A stretch of DNA of 6,870 nucleotides. Origin: an uncultured bacterium. GTDB lineage: Bacteria > Patescibacteriota > Minisyncoccia > Phycocordibacterales > CAIJYI01. A program made the translations under genes and the position numbers. A model generated the notes under the pieces. That model made no database searches. It saw only the letters and a program-made list of their open reading frames with translations, and had not been told where the DNA came from. The stretch is taken from the NCBI GenBank assembly GCA_937871115.1, contig CALMXW010000010.1, positions 1 to 6,870 on the forward strand, in the 5' to 3' direction. Below are positions 1-5,708 of the stretch, one piece after another. Within the stretch, counting starts at the first letter, position 1, and every line of letters begins with the position of its first letter.

Positions 1-628
1 CAAGGTGAATTCCGGTACACCGGAGAAGTGGAGAAGCGACAAGTGCGTCGTACACCTTTCTTGCGCCCTGAAAGTCGCGTGTTTGCAGAGTCGCAATATC
101 TTCCGCAGGGAAATGTGCGGTTCTTGGAGTACCCACCCAATAAAAATTCTTTTCCAGCAAGTATTCCTGTACATCTTTTGGGACAGTGCCGTGTATCCAC
201 TCAATATGGACATCAGCCCGCGCCTCACCAAACTTTCCAGAGCGAGTGAATGTGAACGAATCAAGTTGGTCAAGCGTGGTTTCATTCTTCTTTGAACTCC
301 GCTTTCGGTGCTTAGGAAAATAGTGTGTCGCGCGGACAAGCTCAGTCTCGACGTAGAGGTCAACTCCCCATTCCATGGAAGTCTCTACGATTTGTGACAC
401 CAGGGTAGCGACTTCTCGTATAATTGAGCGCTCGTCGTGATGCACACGTGCCCTACCGGTCATGTGGCATGTGTACTCTGGTGGGTGGAAAACGGAAAAT
501 GGGTCGTCTTCAAACCCAAGGTTTCGAAGGTATGCCTTAAAGGGTAAAGTAGGTGTCTTTAGATCAACGTGAACCTCAAGTATGGTCCCGGCACCTGTGG
601 ACACCAGTATCCCCGAGAGTAGTTTCAT
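1..628 (-). CDS. Hypothetical protein, 3' end beyond the window
   Basis: The reading frame is open on the minus strand from an ATG at 628 down to base 1, giving 209 residues with no stop, so the C-terminus lies outside the window. The start is supported by a strong Shine-Dalgarno, AAGGAG on the minus strand at 643-638, with 9 nt spacing to the ATG. I do not recognise the family. The visible part has no signal peptide or clear membrane segment. It has a mixed alpha/beta-like composition, a His/Asp/Glu-rich stretch near residues 62-67 (VHHDER), a basic patch around 106-115 and only two cysteines (C54, C204). It diverges from msrA. It is the only gene here with a canonical ribosome binding site, which may mean different expression or origin from its neighbours. 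No function is proposed; I am confident it is coding because 209 codons stay open downstream of a good start site. Confidence 0.8.
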   Translation of the reverse strand, partial: MKLLSGILVSTGAGTILEVHVDLKTPTLPFKAYLRNLGFEDDPFSVFHPPEYTCHMTGRARVHHDERSIIREVATLVSQIVETSMEWGVDLYVETELVRATHYFPKHRKRSSKKNETTLDQLDSFTFTRSGKFGEARADVHIEWIHGTVPKDVQEYLLEKNFYWVGTPRTAHFPAEDIATLQTRDFQGARKVYDALVASPLLRCTGIHL

Positions 629-637
629 TGGTGTTTA

Positions 638-643
638 CTCCTT
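638..643 (-). promoter_or_regulatory. Shine-Dalgarno of the leftmost hypothetical gene
   Basis: The minus strand reads AAGGAG, 9 nt before the ATG at 628. It decides the start of this gene. It stands out because none of the plus-strand genes in the window has a comparable ribosome binding site. Confidence 0.75.
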
Positions 644-685
644 CTGTGTTGCTTTGTTAAAGAAAAACTAAACCGAAGATACAGC

Positions 686-693
686 ATTTTATA
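686..693 (-). promoter_or_regulatory. Possible -10 region for the leftmost minus-strand gene
   Basis: The minus strand reads TATAAAAT here, leaving a leader of about 50 nt before the ATG at 628. No convincing -35 lies 16-18 nt upstream, so this is only a candidate. The same bases also resemble a plus-strand -10 (TATACT, 690-695), which adds to the uncertainty. Confidence 0.25.
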
Positions 694-723
694 CTTTGTG
701 TCCACCGGCTCGAGGATAAGTCG

Positions 724-752
724 TTGTAGGAAAAAGAGTTTCACAATATAAT
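724..752 (+). promoter_or_regulatory. msrA promoter, leaderless type
   Basis: A perfect -10 hexamer TATAAT at 747-752 lies 17 bp after a weak -35, TTGTAG (724-729). The ATG of msrA begins at 759, seven bases after the -10, which is where transcription would normally start. The mRNA would therefore begin at or next to the start codon, consistent with no Shine-Dalgarno being visible. Seen: the boxes and spacing. Inferred: leaderless transcription. Confidence 0.6.
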
Positions 753-758
753 TTGCAT

Positions 759-1322
759 ATGGAAAACACGAAACAATATCACCTAGCGGTCTTTGGCGGC
801 GGATGCTTTTGGTGTACTGAGGCGGTATTCAAGATGTTACGAGGCATTGTTTCAGTTTCACCCGGGTATGCGGGCGGTGTGGGGGAGGACCCTACCTACG
901 AAGATGTTTCGTCTGGTACGACCGGGCATGCATAAGTGGTGCGTGTCGAATACGACCCGGAGAAAATTTCTTATGAAAACTTACTTACCGTTTTCTTTGG
1001 CACACACGATCCGACAACGCTCAACCGGCAGGGTAGCGACGTGGGTGCGCAGTATCGCTCGGTGATTTTCTACACCGACAAAGAGCAGCGAGAAGAGGCA
1101 GAGAAGTTTATAAAAGAGATCAACGAGTCGCACACCGACGGCAAAGAGGTGGTGACAGCCGTCGAGCCACTCGAGAAATTCTTTCCCGCAGAGGAGTATC
1201 ACAAAGATTACTTTGCTCGTAATCCGCAAAATTCGTATTGCCAAATCGTCATCAACCCCAAACTCGAAAAAGTCCAACACAAGTTTGCCGCCCTGCTCGA
1301 TCAGGCCGAAAAAGCAGAGTAA
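759..1322 (+). pseudogene. msrA: Peptide-methionine (S)-S-oxide reductase MsrA, interrupted by an in-frame TAA
   Basis: MsrA is a thiol enzyme that reduces the S-epimer of methionine sulfoxide in proteins. Reading through the stop gives 187 codons, a normal family length. The catalytic motif GCFWC is at residues 15-19 (nucleophile C16, equivalent to E. coli C51), with Y47 (Y82), D94 (D129), Y99 (Y134) and a late cysteine, C161, as possible recycling thiol. Codon 59 (933-935) is TAA where the family motif GHAE has the catalytic glutamate (E. coli E94). GAA to TAA is a single base change. Both flanks stay in frame and well conserved, so the lesion is recent, a sequencing error, or suppressed in vivo. 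ATG 759 is preferred over the in-frame TTG at 753 because 753 falls against the -10 box. TAA is unlikely to be reassigned, because it also ends csoR and copA at believable places. Confidence 0.88.
936..1322 (+). CDS. MsrA C-terminal fragment, possible reinitiation from GTG
   Basis: Immediately after the internal TAA of msrA, a GTG (936-938) opens 128 codons in the same frame, ending at the natural TAA. The fragment carries the middle and end of the MsrA fold, including the DVGAQYRS segment with the substrate-site aspartate and tyrosine, the AEEYHKDYF segment and the late cysteine. It lacks both the nucleophilic cysteine and the catalytic glutamate. No Shine-Dalgarno precedes it, so translation would depend on termination-reinitiation at the abutting stop and start. 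By itself it should be inactive. It is listed because an automatic annotation would show it as a separate gene; I think it is a remnant. Confidence 0.4.
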   Translation: MVRVEYDPEKISYENLLTVFFGTHDPTTLNRQGSDVGAQYRSVIFYTDKEQREEAEKFIKEINESHTDGKEVVTAVEPLEKFFPAEEYHKDYFARNPQNSYCQIVINPKLEKVQHKFAALLDQAEKAE

Positions 1323-1342
1323 GAATAGCCCGCCCGAGCACT

Positions 1343-1371
1343 TTTACAGAGCCGAGCATCTGTGCTATTCT
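1343..1371 (+). promoter_or_regulatory. tRNA-His promoter
   Basis: The -35 is TTTACA (1343-1348), followed by a 17-bp spacer and TATTCT (1366-1371), which is preceded by an extended -10 TGC (1363-1365). The predicted transcription start is near 1378, about 43 nt before the tRNA. It lies 20 bp after the msrA stop and I see no terminator between them. Confidence 0.6.
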
Positions 1372-1375
1372 CAAT

Positions 1376-1415
1376 GTGATTCTCGGGAAAAGCGTGGCGT
1401 AGGGAAGAGAATCAC
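1376..1415 (+). repeat. 9-bp perfect inverted repeat in the tRNA-His leader
   Basis: GTGATTCTC (1376-1384) is exactly complementary to GAGAATCAC (1407-1415), separated by a purine-rich 22-nt loop. The left arm coincides with the predicted transcription start and the right arm ends 5 nt before the tRNA, so the primary transcript leader would be almost entirely this hairpin. There is no T-run after it, so it is not a terminator. It could aid 5' processing, protect the precursor or bind a protein. The function is unknown. Confidence 0.6.
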
Positions 1416-1420
1416 TTCAT

Positions 1421-1495
1421 GGTGTCCATAGTTTAGTGGCAAAACTCCGCTCTGTGGCAGCGGCGTCGAGAGTTCGATTCTCTCTGGACACCCCA
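1421..1495 (+). tRNA. tRNA-His (anticodon GTG)
   Basis: The cloverleaf is complete. G-1 is encoded at 1421, opposite C73 at 1492, the identity feature of tRNA-His. Acceptor 1422-1428 pairs with 1485-1491, the D stem is 1431-1434/1442-1445, and the anticodon stem is 1447-1451/1459-1463 with anticodon GTG at 1454-1456. The T stem is 1468-1472/1480-1484 with loop TTCGATT. The 3' CCA is encoded (1493-1495). All stems pair without mismatch. Confidence 0.96.
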
Positions 1496-1515
1496 AGATA
1501 TATATCTCAAAAACA

Positions 1516-1524
1516 TGTTATACT
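1516..1524 (+). promoter_or_regulatory. Extended -10 promoter of the NADAR gene, leaderless type
   Basis: TG-T-TATACT is an extended -10 (TG 1516-1517, hexamer 1519-1524) with no clear -35. The ATG is at 1531, seven bases beyond the hexamer, the same spacing as at msrA. This again predicts an mRNA starting at the initiation codon. There is no Shine-Dalgarno. Confidence 0.6.
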
Positions 1525-1530
1525 TTCCGC

Positions 1531-1977
1531 ATGCACGGAAGTGATACAGAGAAACAGATTTTTTTCTACGAGCATGAGTTTTACGTGTTCTCGAATTATT
1601 CTTCTTTCGTGCTCGAGTGGAAAAGGAAGCTCTACCCGACCTCTGAACATGCGTATCATTCTGAAAAATTTTCCAATGAGGAGCTAAAAGAGAAGATAAG
1701 AAATGCTCGTTCGGCACACGACTCGCAGAAATTTGCAAATGAAAACAAAGACAAGCGCAGAGTAGATTGGGACGAAGTAAAGCTCGGGATTATGAAAGAA
1801 ATTTTGCGCGCAAAAGTTTCGCAACACCCGGAAGTAAAAAAGAAGCTTCTTGAATCAGGGCAAAGAGAGCTTGTGGAAGATTCTTGGCGAGATTCGTTTT
1901 GGGGCTGGGGGCCAAACAAAGACGGAGAAAACCATCTTGGAAAACTTTGGATGGAGGTGAGAGAGGAGATTCTTTAG
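1531..1977 (+). CDS. NADAR/YbiA-family N-glycosidase-like protein
   Basis: This 148-residue protein matches the NADAR (formerly DUF1768) family, whose E. coli member YbiA cleaves riboflavin-pathway intermediates; other NADAR enzymes remove ADP-ribose from guanine bases. Visible hallmarks are the aromatic FYVFSNYSSF segment near residues 17-26, YPTSEHAYHSEKF (35-47, with the conserved E39-H40) and W80 in the VDWDEVKLGIMKEILRAK stretch. The C-terminal block has LVED, FWGWG and GENHLGKLWMEVR (114-144). Length is normal for a single-domain protein and it should be cytoplasmic. It lies between tRNA-His and a terminator with its own promoter, so it is transcribed alone. No toxin or ADP-ribosyltransferase partner is visible in the window. 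The family call is secure; whether the substrate is a flavin precursor or an ADP-ribosylated nucleic acid cannot be decided here. Confidence 0.88.
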   Translation: MHGSDTEKQIFFYEHEFYVFSNYSSFVLEWKRKLYPTSEHAYHSEKFSNEELKEKIRNARSAHDSQKFANENKDKRRVDWDEVKLGIMKEILRAKVSQHPEVKKKLLESGQRELVEDSWRDSFWGWGPNKDGENHLGKLWMEVREEIL

Positions 1978-2000
1978 TGTGAAGTAGTGTGGCGCGTTTG

Positions 2001-2020
2001 TCCCCGAGAGGGGATTTTTT
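2001..2020 (+). terminator. Rho-independent terminator after the NADAR gene
   Basis: TCCCC (2001-2005) and GGGGA (2010-2014) form a 5-bp stem closed by a GAGA tetraloop, followed by six T (2015-2020). It lies 23 nt past the NADAR stop and 20 bp before the csoR -35, so it insulates the copper operon from upstream transcription. Confidence 0.75.
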
Positions 2021-2040
2021 GTGGCAATGTGCGTGTGTGC

Positions 2041-2068
2041 TTGACTCGATACCCCCAGGGGGTATAAT
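2041..2068 (+). promoter_or_regulatory. Promoter of the csoR-copA copper operon
   Basis: TTGACT (2041-2046), a 16-bp spacer and TATAAT (2063-2068) make the closest-to-consensus sigma70-type promoter in the window. Predicted transcription starts near 2075, giving an A/T-rich leader of about 36 nt without an obvious Shine-Dalgarno before csoR at 2111. Confidence 0.85.
2049..2065 (+). promoter_or_regulatory. CsoR operator palindrome
   Basis: ATACCCCCAGGGGGTAT is a perfect 17-nt inverted repeat centred on 2057. It fits the G-tract/C-tract flanked by TA and AT that CsoR-family repressors recognise. It fills the promoter spacer and covers the first three bases of the -10, so bound CsoR would block RNA polymerase. 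The adjacent csoR gene makes autoregulation the natural reading; copper-triggered release is inferred from family knowledge. Confidence 0.85.
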
Positions 2069-2110
2069 GGGGATATTGTTTGTATTACTCGCAATAAAAA
2101 TATTTCTCAT

Positions 2111-2383
2111 ATGAAGCACATATCCCCTGATAAACAAAAACTCGTCCGCCGGCTAAAGATTGTCGAAGGGCAGGTGCGCGGGCTCCAAGAGATGCTCGCA
2201 AAAGACGCGTATTGCATAGACATCATCACGCAGACTTCCGCAGTGAAGCAAGCGCTCTCGAGCATTGAAGACGTTTTGATGGAAAACCACTTGAGTACAT
2301 GCGTGGTGCATCAGATGAAAAAGGGTGACGAGAAGAAGGCGATCAAAGAGATCCTTAAAGTTTATCAGCTCAAACGAAAATAA
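2111..2383 (+). CDS. csoR: Copper-sensing transcriptional repressor CsoR
   Basis: A 90-residue, all-helical DUF156/CsoR-family protein. Its N-terminal helix carries the family signature (RRLKIVEGQVRGLQ, residues 13-26). The Cu(I) ligand triad of copper-sensing members is present as C35, H60 and C64 (AYC... ENHLSTC), which points to copper rather than nickel/cobalt (RcnR-like) or persulfide sensing (CstR-like, which has two Cys but not this His). Family knowledge: the apo-tetramer binds a GC-rich palindrome and leaves it on Cu(I) binding. The operator is 46 bp upstream of the start. It is the first gene of the operon; its TAA is 4 bp before copA. The ATG at 2111 gives the expected N-terminus although no Shine-Dalgarno is visible. 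Confidence 0.94.
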   Translation: MKHISPDKQKLVRRLKIVEGQVRGLQEMLAKDAYCIDIITQTSAVKQALSSIEDVLMENHLSTCVVHQMKKGDEKKAIKEILKVYQLKRK

Positions 2384-2387
2384 ATAC

Positions 2388-4655
2388 ATGGACACCGCAA
2401 AGACGTACAAGGTAAAAGGAATGCACTGTGCTTCGTGTGCGGGCATTATTGAGAAAACTTTTCGCAAGACGGACGGTGTACGGTCGGCGGAGGTCAACTA
2501 TGCCACAGAAACCGCGAAGATCGATTTTGATGGAGCAAAGACAAATCCGCATCACCTTTCCCAAAAAATACAGCCACTCGGGTATTCTCTCTTTATTCCC
2601 GAAGATCACTCAATGCACACGGGCATGAATCAGCCGAAGGACGAAAAGATCGCCGAGCTTGCCCGTATGAAGAGGCAGATTATTTCCATGATTCCACTCG
2701 CACTTTTTAGTATTTTTGTCATGAGCTGGGAGATTTTCGCACAGTTTAATTTCGTAACAGAAATCCCATACGTCTGGAAAGAATTTTTCCACCACCTTCT
2801 GCCCTTGATGGCGACATATGCACTCTTTGTGGTAGGGAAGCCGTACCTCCAGGGGTTTTATCGCTTCTTGCGATACGGAAAAGCGAACATGGATACCCTC
2901 ATCGGCATCGGCACATCGGCAGCATATGTGTATAGTTTTGTTGTGTCTGCTTTTGAACAAACTTTGAGTTCATTTGTTAACGTCGAGCACACATATTATG
3001 ACGTGACGATTGTGGTCATCGCTTTTATTGCTTTCGGAAAATATCTCGAAGCGCGGTCGAAGTTGAAAACGGGAGATGCTATTGAAAAACTCCTGAATCT
3101 TCAGGCCAAGACCGCTCTCGTGATTCGCGACGGAAAAGAGGTAGAAGTGCCGATCGACCAAGTGGTACACGATGAGCTCGTGGTAATAAAGCCGGCGGGA
3201 AAAATTCCTGTTGATGGCGTGTTGGTAGACGGCGCATCGTACGTAGACGAATCAATGGTGACGGGCGAGCCAATGCCGGTGCAGAAAAAAGCCGGTGATA
3301 CTGTCGTCGCGGGGACAATCAATACGACGGGTGCGTTTACGTTAAAAGCGACAAAGGTGGGCTCTGAAACTATACTCGCACATATTATTCAAATGGTTGA
3401 AAGCGCGCAGGGAAGCAAAGCGCCGATCCAGGCGCTCGCGGATAAAATTTCTGCGGTGTTTGTACCTGTCGTGCTCGTGGTGGCTTTTGCTACGCTTGGG
3501 CTGTGGCTCTTGGTGGGGACCTCGTATCTGGGATTTTCCCAAGCACTTTCGTTTGGGCTGATGTCTTTTGTCGGAGTGCTCGTTATCGCTTGCCCATGTG
3601 CCCTCGGTCTCGCCACACCAACGGCTATTATTGTGGGGGTGGGAAAGGGCGCAAGAGAAGGAATCCTGATAAAAGATGCGGCGACTCTTGAAAAGCTTCA
3701 CAAGGTGAATACGGTGGTGGTAGACAAAACGGGGACGATTACGAAAGGCAAACCAGAACTTGTGTCTCTCCTCAACCTGTCGGGAAAAAGCGACGAAGAA
3801 TTAATTTCGATACTTGGGTCGCTTGAAAACAAATCCGAACATCCGATTGCGCAGGCCATTTTAAATTATGCGAAAGAAAAGAAAATCTCGTTTTTGGATA
3901 TTGAGGACTTTGAAGCGGTGAAGGGCAAGGGCGTGAAGGGGAGCGTGGGTGGTGTGGAATATTTTGCGGGGAGTATAAGACTCGTTGAAGAGCTCAAGCT
4001 ATCGTTTGACACAAGTACACTCGGACAAGAAACCCTCGAAGGGAAGACGCCGATAATTTTAACAGACAGGAGTTCTGTACTCGCTGTGGTGATGGTGGCC
4101 GATGCCGTGAAGCCGGAAGCGAAAGAAGCCATTGCTCGCCTCCATACGCTTGGCATCAAAGTGGTGATGCTCACGGGCGATAACAAAAATACCGCAGAGT
4201 ATATTGCCAAGCAGGTCGGGATTGATGAAGTCGTGGCCGAGGTGATGCCGGAAGACAAGATGGCGAAGGTGAAAGAATTGCAAGCACAGGGCAAGGTGGT
4301 CGCGATGGCTGGTGACGGAGTGAATGATGCTCCCGCACTCGCGCAAGCCGATGTGGGCATAGCGATGGCGACGGGCACGGATGTGGCGATTGAAAGCGCG
4401 GGGATTACGCTTCTGCACGGCGACATAATGAAAATTTCAAAAGCAGTGAATCTTTCAAAGGTCACCATGCGGGGTATCAGACAGAATTTATTTTGGGCAT
4501 TCATCTACAATATTATCGGAATTCCAATCGCGGCCGGGCTTTTCTATCCAATATTCGGCTGGCTCCTGAGCCCCGTCTTTGCCGGGCTTGCTATGGCACT
4601 TTCAAGTGTTTCGGTGGTTGGCAACTCTCTTCGATTAAAAAGTAAATCACTCTAA
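2388..4655 (+). CDS. copA: Cu+-exporting P1B-type ATPase CopA
   Basis: A 755-residue copper pump that uses ATP to move Cu+ out across the cytoplasmic membrane. In order, it has one N-terminal HMA metal-binding domain (GMHCASC, C14 and C17); a Met/His-containing linker (about 73-80); eight predicted membrane helices, in pairs near 98-115, 135-155, 168-188 and 205-220, then 355-378, 388-412, 700-720 and 728-748; the actuator TGE (292-294); the ion-channel CPC (402-404); the phosphorylation site DKTGT with D446; the P1B-specific HP (485-486); TGDN (596-599); and GDGVNDAP (642-649). Y707-N708 and M736-S739-S740 are the Cu+-specific residues of the last two helices. The ATG at 2388 is chosen because it follows csoR by 4 bp and places the HMA domain at the usual distance; upstream in-frame codons lie inside csoR. 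It appears intact and is under the CsoR promoter. Confidence 0.96.
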   Translation: MDTAKTYKVKGMHCASCAGIIEKTFRKTDGVRSAEVNYATETAKIDFDGAKTNPHHLSQKIQPLGYSLFIPEDHSMHTGMNQPKDEKIAELARMKRQIISMIPLALFSIFVMSWEIFAQFNFVTEIPYVWKEFFHHLLPLMATYALFVVGKPYLQGFYRFLRYGKANMDTLIGIGTSAAYVYSFVVSAFEQTLSSFVNVEHTYYDVTIVVIAFIAFGKYLEARSKLKTGDAIEKLLNLQAKTALVIRDGKEVEVPIDQVVHDELVVIKPAGKIPVDGVLVDGASYVDESMVTGEPMPVQKKAGDTVVAGTINTTGAFTLKATKVGSETILAHIIQMVESAQGSKAPIQALADKISAVFVPVVLVVAFATLGLWLLVGTSYLGFSQALSFGLMSFVGVLVIACPCALGLATPTAIIVGVGKGAREGILIKDAATLEKLHKVNTVVVDKTGTITKGKPELVSLLNLSGKSDEELISILGSLENKSEHPIAQAILNYAKEKKISFLDIEDFEAVKGKGVKGSVGGVEYFAGSIRLVEELKLSFDTSTLGQETLEGKTPIILTDRSSVLAVVMVADAVKPEAKEAIARLHTLGIKVVMLTGDNKNTAEYIAKQVGIDEVVAEVMPEDKMAKVKELQAQGKVVAMAGDGVNDAPALAQADVGIAMATGTDVAIESAGITLLHGDIMKISKAVNLSKVTMRGIRQNLFWAFIYNIIGIPIAAGLFYPIFGWLLSPVFAGLAMALSSVSVVGNSLRLKSKSL

Positions 4656-4660
4656 TTCCC

Positions 4661-5695
4661 ATGAATACCTCATCACAAAAAACATACACCTTTCATGTAA
4701 ACGGAATGCACTGCAACGCCTGTGTCTTGATGATTGAGAGCGAGCTCTCAGAGTTTCCTTCTGTGACCTGCGCGAAATCAAGCCTGAAGCATCACTCAGT
4801 GGAAGTCGTGGGCGATTTTGGCGGCAAATCAAAAGAAGCGATTGCTGAAGAATTATCGCAGGTGCTGGTAAAACATGGATATACTCTCTCGGTAGAAAAG
4901 CAGATGAAAACAAAAAAGTGGGAAGAATTTAAAATTGCCGCTCCGGTCGCGCTCGGGTTCATTGCCCTATTTGTGATTCTTCAGAAAGTTGGGTTGGTGA
5001 ATCTTGTGGGCACGGGTAATGTTTCCTACGGCACCGCATTTATTGTCGGTGTCGTCGCCTCACTCTCCACCTGCATGGCGGTCGTCGGTGGGCTGGTGCT
5101 CTCGATGTCGGCGACGTTTGCCAAAGAAGGAGATCGGGTGAAGCCACAACTTTTGTTTCATCTTGGGCGGATCGTTTCATTCTTTATCCTCGGCGGAGTT
5201 ATCGGGGCGATCGGATCTGCGTTTGCCCTAAGTGTGTTCGCGACTTTTATTTTGAGTGTTCTCATCGGTATCGTCATGCTCATCCTCGGAGTCAATCTCC
5301 TCGACACGTTTCATTTCGCAAAACGATGGCAGCCTTCGATGCCGAAGTTTCTCTCCAAGCACGCTCTCGGAATATCGAAGTGGAATCACACGCTTACGCC
5401 GCTCTTTGTAGGTGTCGCGACATTCTTTTTGCCCTGTGGATTTACCCAGTCGATGCAGCTCTACACACTCACGACGGGAAGTTTTCTCAAAGGGGGGCTC
5501 ACTATGCTCTCATTTGCGCTCGGGACATTGCCGGTGCTCGCTCTCATCAGCTTCAGCTCGTTTAGTATTCAAAACAGCACAAAAGCCGGAGCGTTTTTCA
5601 AAACAGCAGGACTCATTGTCATTGCATTCGCATTGTTTAATCTCGTAAACAGCTTGGTGATAATCGGCGTGATACCTCCGGTGTTTAATTTCTAG
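4661..5695 (+). CDS. HMA domain fused to a DsbD/TauE-SafE-like membrane domain
   Basis: A 344-residue protein, third in the copper operon and 5 bp after copA. Residues 8-80 form an HMA copper-binding domain with GMHCNAC (C18, C21). After a charged linker there are about seven hydrophobic segments (near 92-108, 122-148, 165-185, 187-212, 244-268, 275-300 and 310-336) resembling the DsbD_2/TauE-SafE superfamily. Two membrane cysteines sit in matching places of the two halves: C138 in STCMAVVGG and C259 in LPCGFTQ. This recalls the paired cysteines through which DsbD/CcdA carry electrons across the membrane. Two roles are possible: copper transport, or delivery of reducing equivalents to extracytoplasmic cysteines such as those of the next gene's product. 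The second is my inference. Automatic annotation would probably call it a sulfite exporter, which the copper context does not support. No Shine-Dalgarno is seen; translational coupling is likely. Confidence 0.85.
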   Translation: MNTSSQKTYTFHVNGMHCNACVLMIESELSEFPSVTCAKSSLKHHSVEVVGDFGGKSKEAIAEELSQVLVKHGYTLSVEKQMKTKKWEEFKIAAPVALGFIALFVILQKVGLVNLVGTGNVSYGTAFIVGVVASLSTCMAVVGGLVLSMSATFAKEGDRVKPQLLFHLGRIVSFFILGGVIGAIGSAFALSVFATFILSVLIGIVMLILGVNLLDTFHFAKRWQPSMPKFLSKHALGISKWNHTLTPLFVGVATFFLPCGFTQSMQLYTLTTGSFLKGGLTMLSFALGTLPVLALISFSSFSIQNSTKAGAFFKTAGLIVIAFALFNLVNSLVIIGVIPPVFNF

Positions 5696-5701
5696 TATAA
5701 T
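5696..5701 (+). promoter_or_regulatory. Internal -10 box for the cupredoxin-like gene
   Basis: A perfect TATAAT begins directly after the TAG of the preceding gene and ends 8 nt before the ATG at 5709. There is no recognisable -35 at the right distance. The spacing repeats the leaderless arrangement at msrA and the NADAR gene, so the last gene of the operon may also be transcribed on its own. Confidence 0.5.
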
Positions 5702-5708
5702 TACATTC

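Noticed and set aside
5..295. Two plus-strand open frames of 73-96 codons at the left end
   Set aside because: They overlap the 209-codon minus-strand gene, which has a strong Shine-Dalgarno and continues off the window. The plus frames have no ribosome binding site or family signature.
933..935. TAA reassigned to glutamate in this organism
   Set aside because: TAA ends csoR four bases before copA and also ends copA and msrA at normal family lengths, so genome-wide reassignment does not fit. Only rare suppression remains possible.
2325..2387. An upstream GTG/ATG-type start for copA overlapping csoR
   Set aside because: The extension would be an Arg/Lys-rich shadow of csoR in another frame. 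ATG 2388 sits 4 bp after csoR and gives the standard HMA domain start.
3866..4504. A 212-codon minus-strand open frame inside copA
   Set aside because: It is antisense to the strongly conserved P- and N-domains of CopA, has Ser/Thr/Ala-rich low-complexity content and no start signal. It is a shadow of codon bias in copA.
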